In this document: positions 61,640-64,000 of the stretch, piece after piece | Numbering within the stretch: position 1 is the first letter of the stretch | How the letters are laid out: every line of letters starts with the position of its first letter | Source: Cyanophora paradoxa | Lineage: Eukaryota > Glaucocystophyceae > Cyanophorales > Cyanophoraceae | Assembly (NCBI GenBank): GCA_004431415.1 | Contig: QPMI01000170.1 | Span: forward strand, 151,622-215,621 | Reading direction: 5' to 3' | Length of the DNA stretch: 64,000 nucleotides | Notes under the pieces: model-generated | Seen by the model: the letters and a program-made list of their open reading frames with translations, nothing else | Told to the model about the DNA's origin: nothing | The model's database searches: none | Made by a program: the position numbers and the translations under genes

Positions 61640-63677
61640 TCAGGGGCGGGTCTCCGGGGCGACTGCGGCCGCGGGGAGGCGGGTGCGGAGGGCGGCGGCG
61701 GCGAGGAGTGCGGCGGCGGTGGCGGCGGTGGAGAGGAGTCCAAGGGGCCGCCACGCCTCCGCGAGGCCCCCGCAGGCCGCCCCGCACGCCAGCGCCAGCG
61801 CCGCCCCCAGCGCCTTTCCCGCCGCCTGCGCTGCGCCCCGGCGTGAGAGGGCGAGAAGAAGGGAGGAAACGCAGCCGGCGGGGCGGACCGAGGACGTCGA
61901 CGCGGGCCTTGGCGGCGCGGCGCTGCCCCGCGTCTGCCAGCGCCCAGAGCGCCTGCACGCCGCGCGCCCTGGCGACCTCGCCCCGGAGCCCGGAGTGCAG
62001 CGCGGGGCCGGTCGCGAGGCAGCGCGCACGGCGTCCTTGGCGGGGTCGAGGAGGGCATACTTGCCGGCCCGCGAGACGGCCTGCAGCACCTGGCCCGCCG
62101 CCACCGCCGCCCCCAGCGCCCCCGGCCCCGCCGCCGCGGCCGCGAGGAAGGGCAGGGAGGCAGCGAGGACGGCGAGAGGCGTGGCGGCGGCGGCGAGGGG
62201 CAGGCGGGCGGGGCGCGCGAGGAGGGCCCCGCGGGGAGCAGCGCCGCCACCATCGCCGCCCCCGTCATCTGAGCCGGAGTCAGGCGGGCCCGAGCGGGCC
62301 GGGGCGGCGGGGCGGGGCGGACGGCCTCGAGTGCGGCGACGTGGGCGGCGAAGCGGGCGGCGGAGCCGGCGGCGGCGCGCTGCGCGAGGGCCTTCCAGAG
62401 GACTCCAGCAGCAGGCTCCCGCGTTGTACCCCGCCACCAGCGCCCCCAGCGCCGCCGCCGTCGCCCCCGCCGACTCCTCCCCGCCCCGCCCGCCCGGCAC
62501 GGCCCCCGTCGCTTGCTCCGCGGCCTCCGCCCCGCCCGGCTGGGGGCTGGACTCGGCGCCAGCCGGGGAGGCGGCGGCGAGAAGGAGAGCGGTGGCTGCG
62601 GCGGCGGCGGCAATGGCGGAGCAGAGGGCGAGTACTGGGCCGGGGGCTAGGGGACCGGGCGAGGGCGGGGCGAGGCGGCGGGTGAGGGCGGCACCGGTGA
62701 GGAGGCCCGGGAAGTTGGCGGCGATGATGGCGGCGGGGAGGGCGGGGCGCCCGAGGAGGGGCGGGAGGGCGTCGTTGAGGGCGTGCCCCACGAGCGCGGA
62801 GAGGGCGAGGGCCGCCCACAGCTCCGCCCCCGCGAAGAAGAGCCCCGCCGGCCTGCCCCGCCCCACGCGCACCTCTCAGCCCCTGGCGCCGGCCGGGGGC
62901 AAGTCGGCGCACCACGCGGCGAGGAGCCGGGCGAGCGCGGCGGGGAGGCCGAGGGGCGCGAGGGCGGCGGCGGCGGCGGCGCCGTGGCCGGCGACGCGGG
63001 GTAGAGGAGCGCCCCGAAGGCGAGGGCCGCCCCGAGAAGGGCAGGACAGCGGCGAGCGCGAGCGGCCGCGGGGCGAGGCGCCGCGCCGCGCAGCCGTACG
63101 CGGCGGCGGCGGCCCAGGCGGCGGGCAGGAGGGCGATGCGCAGGAGGGGGATCGCGTCGGCGCCGGCGTGCTGCGCCACCAGCGTGTCTGCCGGGAGGCC
63201 AGGCGGTCACGTTGGAAGCCCGGCGAACGGAGACGGGGGCGGGCCTTTAAGGCTGCGGGCGACCGTGTTGGCGACCAGTGCGCAAAAGAAGGACGCCACC
63301 GCCGCGGCCGCCCTGCCGCGGAGGCCCTGGAGTGGCGCGCGCGTCAAGCGACGTAGAAGGGGAGCGCGTCTAAATGCACGCACGGTCTGCTTGTCAGGAA
63401 CGGCTTCGGATCCGCTGCACGCGACGGCTTTCGTGTCGGGGCGCGAGGGGAGGGCGAATATTAATGTGCGGCGGCCGTGAATCCAGCTGCAGCGGGGCCC
63501 CTGCGGACGCGGTATGCAAACAAAGACGCGATTTGCAACTGAGCCGATGTCATTGGGAGGGCGCCGGAGCTCGGGAGCGCGAGCTCGAGGCGACGGAGCC
63601 AGCCGAGGGTTGGACTGGCTTTGAATGCCCGCGCCGTGAAACCAACCAAGCGGCGCTGGTGCAACGAACGCGGCCAT
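61640..63677 (-). CDS. NTT: TLC-type ATP/ADP translocase (plastid nucleotide transporter)
   Basis: Nucleotide antiporter with 11-12 helices; in algae and plants NTT proteins supply ATP to plastids. The spliced protein has VASFFCALVANTVARSLK joined by GC-AG intron 63188-63244 to DTLVAQHAGADAIPLLRIA, the family's L-RSLKDTLV...GAEAIPFL block. Further: ALSALVGHALNDALPPLLGR, IAANFPGLLTGAALTRRLAP, KALAQRAAAGSAARFAAHV, GAAMVAALL, QVLQAVSRAGKYALLDPAKD (the KY-L-DP-K signature), ARVDVLG, and KALGAALALACGAACGGLAE. Short luminal/cytosolic insertions are spliced out as CCCGCC-rich introns. The N-terminus MAAFVAPAPLGWFHG resembles a plastid transit-like segment with an AFVAPAP motif, but the start (ATG 63677) and a signal peptide are unproven. 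Stop at 61640. Confidence 0.85.
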
Positions 63678-64000
63678 CGAAATCGCGCCGCAAAGGTTCA
63701 AATTCGGTCGAACTTGGCGTCCGGGCGGCGGGTACGCAATCCGAGGATGGCCTTCGTCTGCTCTCCGCCGGCCGTCGCGCGCCATCTCGCACGACCTGCT
63801 TTCCTCGGGAACATCGCGTCGCTTTCCGCGCATCCTCGAACGGCTGCTCTGCGCCGGCAGTTGGGCGCCTCGCGCCCCTGCGGCCGCTCGCCCCAGCTGC
63901 AGTTCACTTTCATGGCAGAACTGGAAAGCATAAGCGCTCGTCCATCGGACGATGGGACGCACCACGTTGACGAGAGCGGCCGCCCTCTATACGCGGAGCG
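63678..64000. other. Upstream region of the translocase, nothing recognised
   Basis: A minus-strand frame stays open to 63965 and could add N-terminal residues (start MVRPIVRWTSAYAFQF) to the translocase; no signal peptide was convincing. The window ends here. Confidence 0.35.

Noticed and set aside
1-64000. tRNA, rRNA, CRISPR array or bacterial operon structure
   Set aside because: No GGTTCRANNCC B-box with a foldable clover-leaf, no spaced identical repeats of CRISPR type, and spliced genes on alternating strands exclude a prokaryotic source.

Overview
The window is nuclear DNA of a GC-rich eukaryote. Nearly every gene is cut by short introns (about 50-170 nt), and roughly one in five that I could resolve has a GC-AG instead of a GT-AG boundary. 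A plastid-type ATP/ADP translocase, a PACRG homologue (a flagellar doublet protein) and ordinary eukaryotic housekeeping genes point to a flagellated unicellular alga. The very high GC, compact introns and frequent GC donors are what I would expect of a haptophyte or pelagophyte-like alga, but the lineage is inference.

Left part (1-29.6 kb) is gene-dense and the genes alternate strands: a long low-complexity protein with a conserved N-terminal domain; a small P/A-rich protein; EMC2; a SURP/G-patch splicing factor (SUGP1); ribosomal protein eL43; RPA3; a GT2-like membrane glycosyltransferase; an acyltransferase-3 membrane enzyme; MAF1; an F-box/LRR protein; an AGC kinase; the U5 snRNP 40 kDa WD40 protein; PACRG; and a LIN37-like MuvB subunit. 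Exon-intron structures of EMC2, SUGP1, eL43 and RPA3 could be worked out to the base.

Centre (29.6-40.3 kb) is a repeat island without a recognisable gene. It holds a hAT-like MITE with 8-bp target duplication (a sister copy lies at 6.05-6.57 kb), a non-autonomous LTR retroelement (two apparently identical 371-bp LTRs, 5-bp target duplication, TGG-type primer site) that carries a 562-bp-arm palindrome inside, a 1.56-kb block of nearly pure G+C satellite, and a dispersed AATTACGA-rich repeat, another copy of which sits in an intron at 42.4 kb.

Right part (40.3-64 kb) is again gene-dense: a CASC3/Barentsz-type exon-junction protein; a 6-kb gene for a protein with IPT/TIG, filamin-like and VWA domains; an unknown P/S-rich protein; a candidate N-acylated small protein; a protein with about seven tandem DUF4379 zinc ribbons; a membrane-anchored GDSL hydrolase; UDP-glucose 4-epimerase; a GT4 glycosyltransferase fused to a radical-SAM/SPASM enzyme; and the TLC-type nucleotide translocase.

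Themes: an RNA-processing group (SUGP1, SNRNP40, CASC3), a sugar and surface group (GT2, GDSL, GALE, GT4-radical SAM, acyltransferase), and an intron population with a shared architecture. The most unusual items are the GT4-radical SAM fusion, the intron population, and the nested repeats of the LTR element. No tRNA, rRNA or CRISPR was seen.
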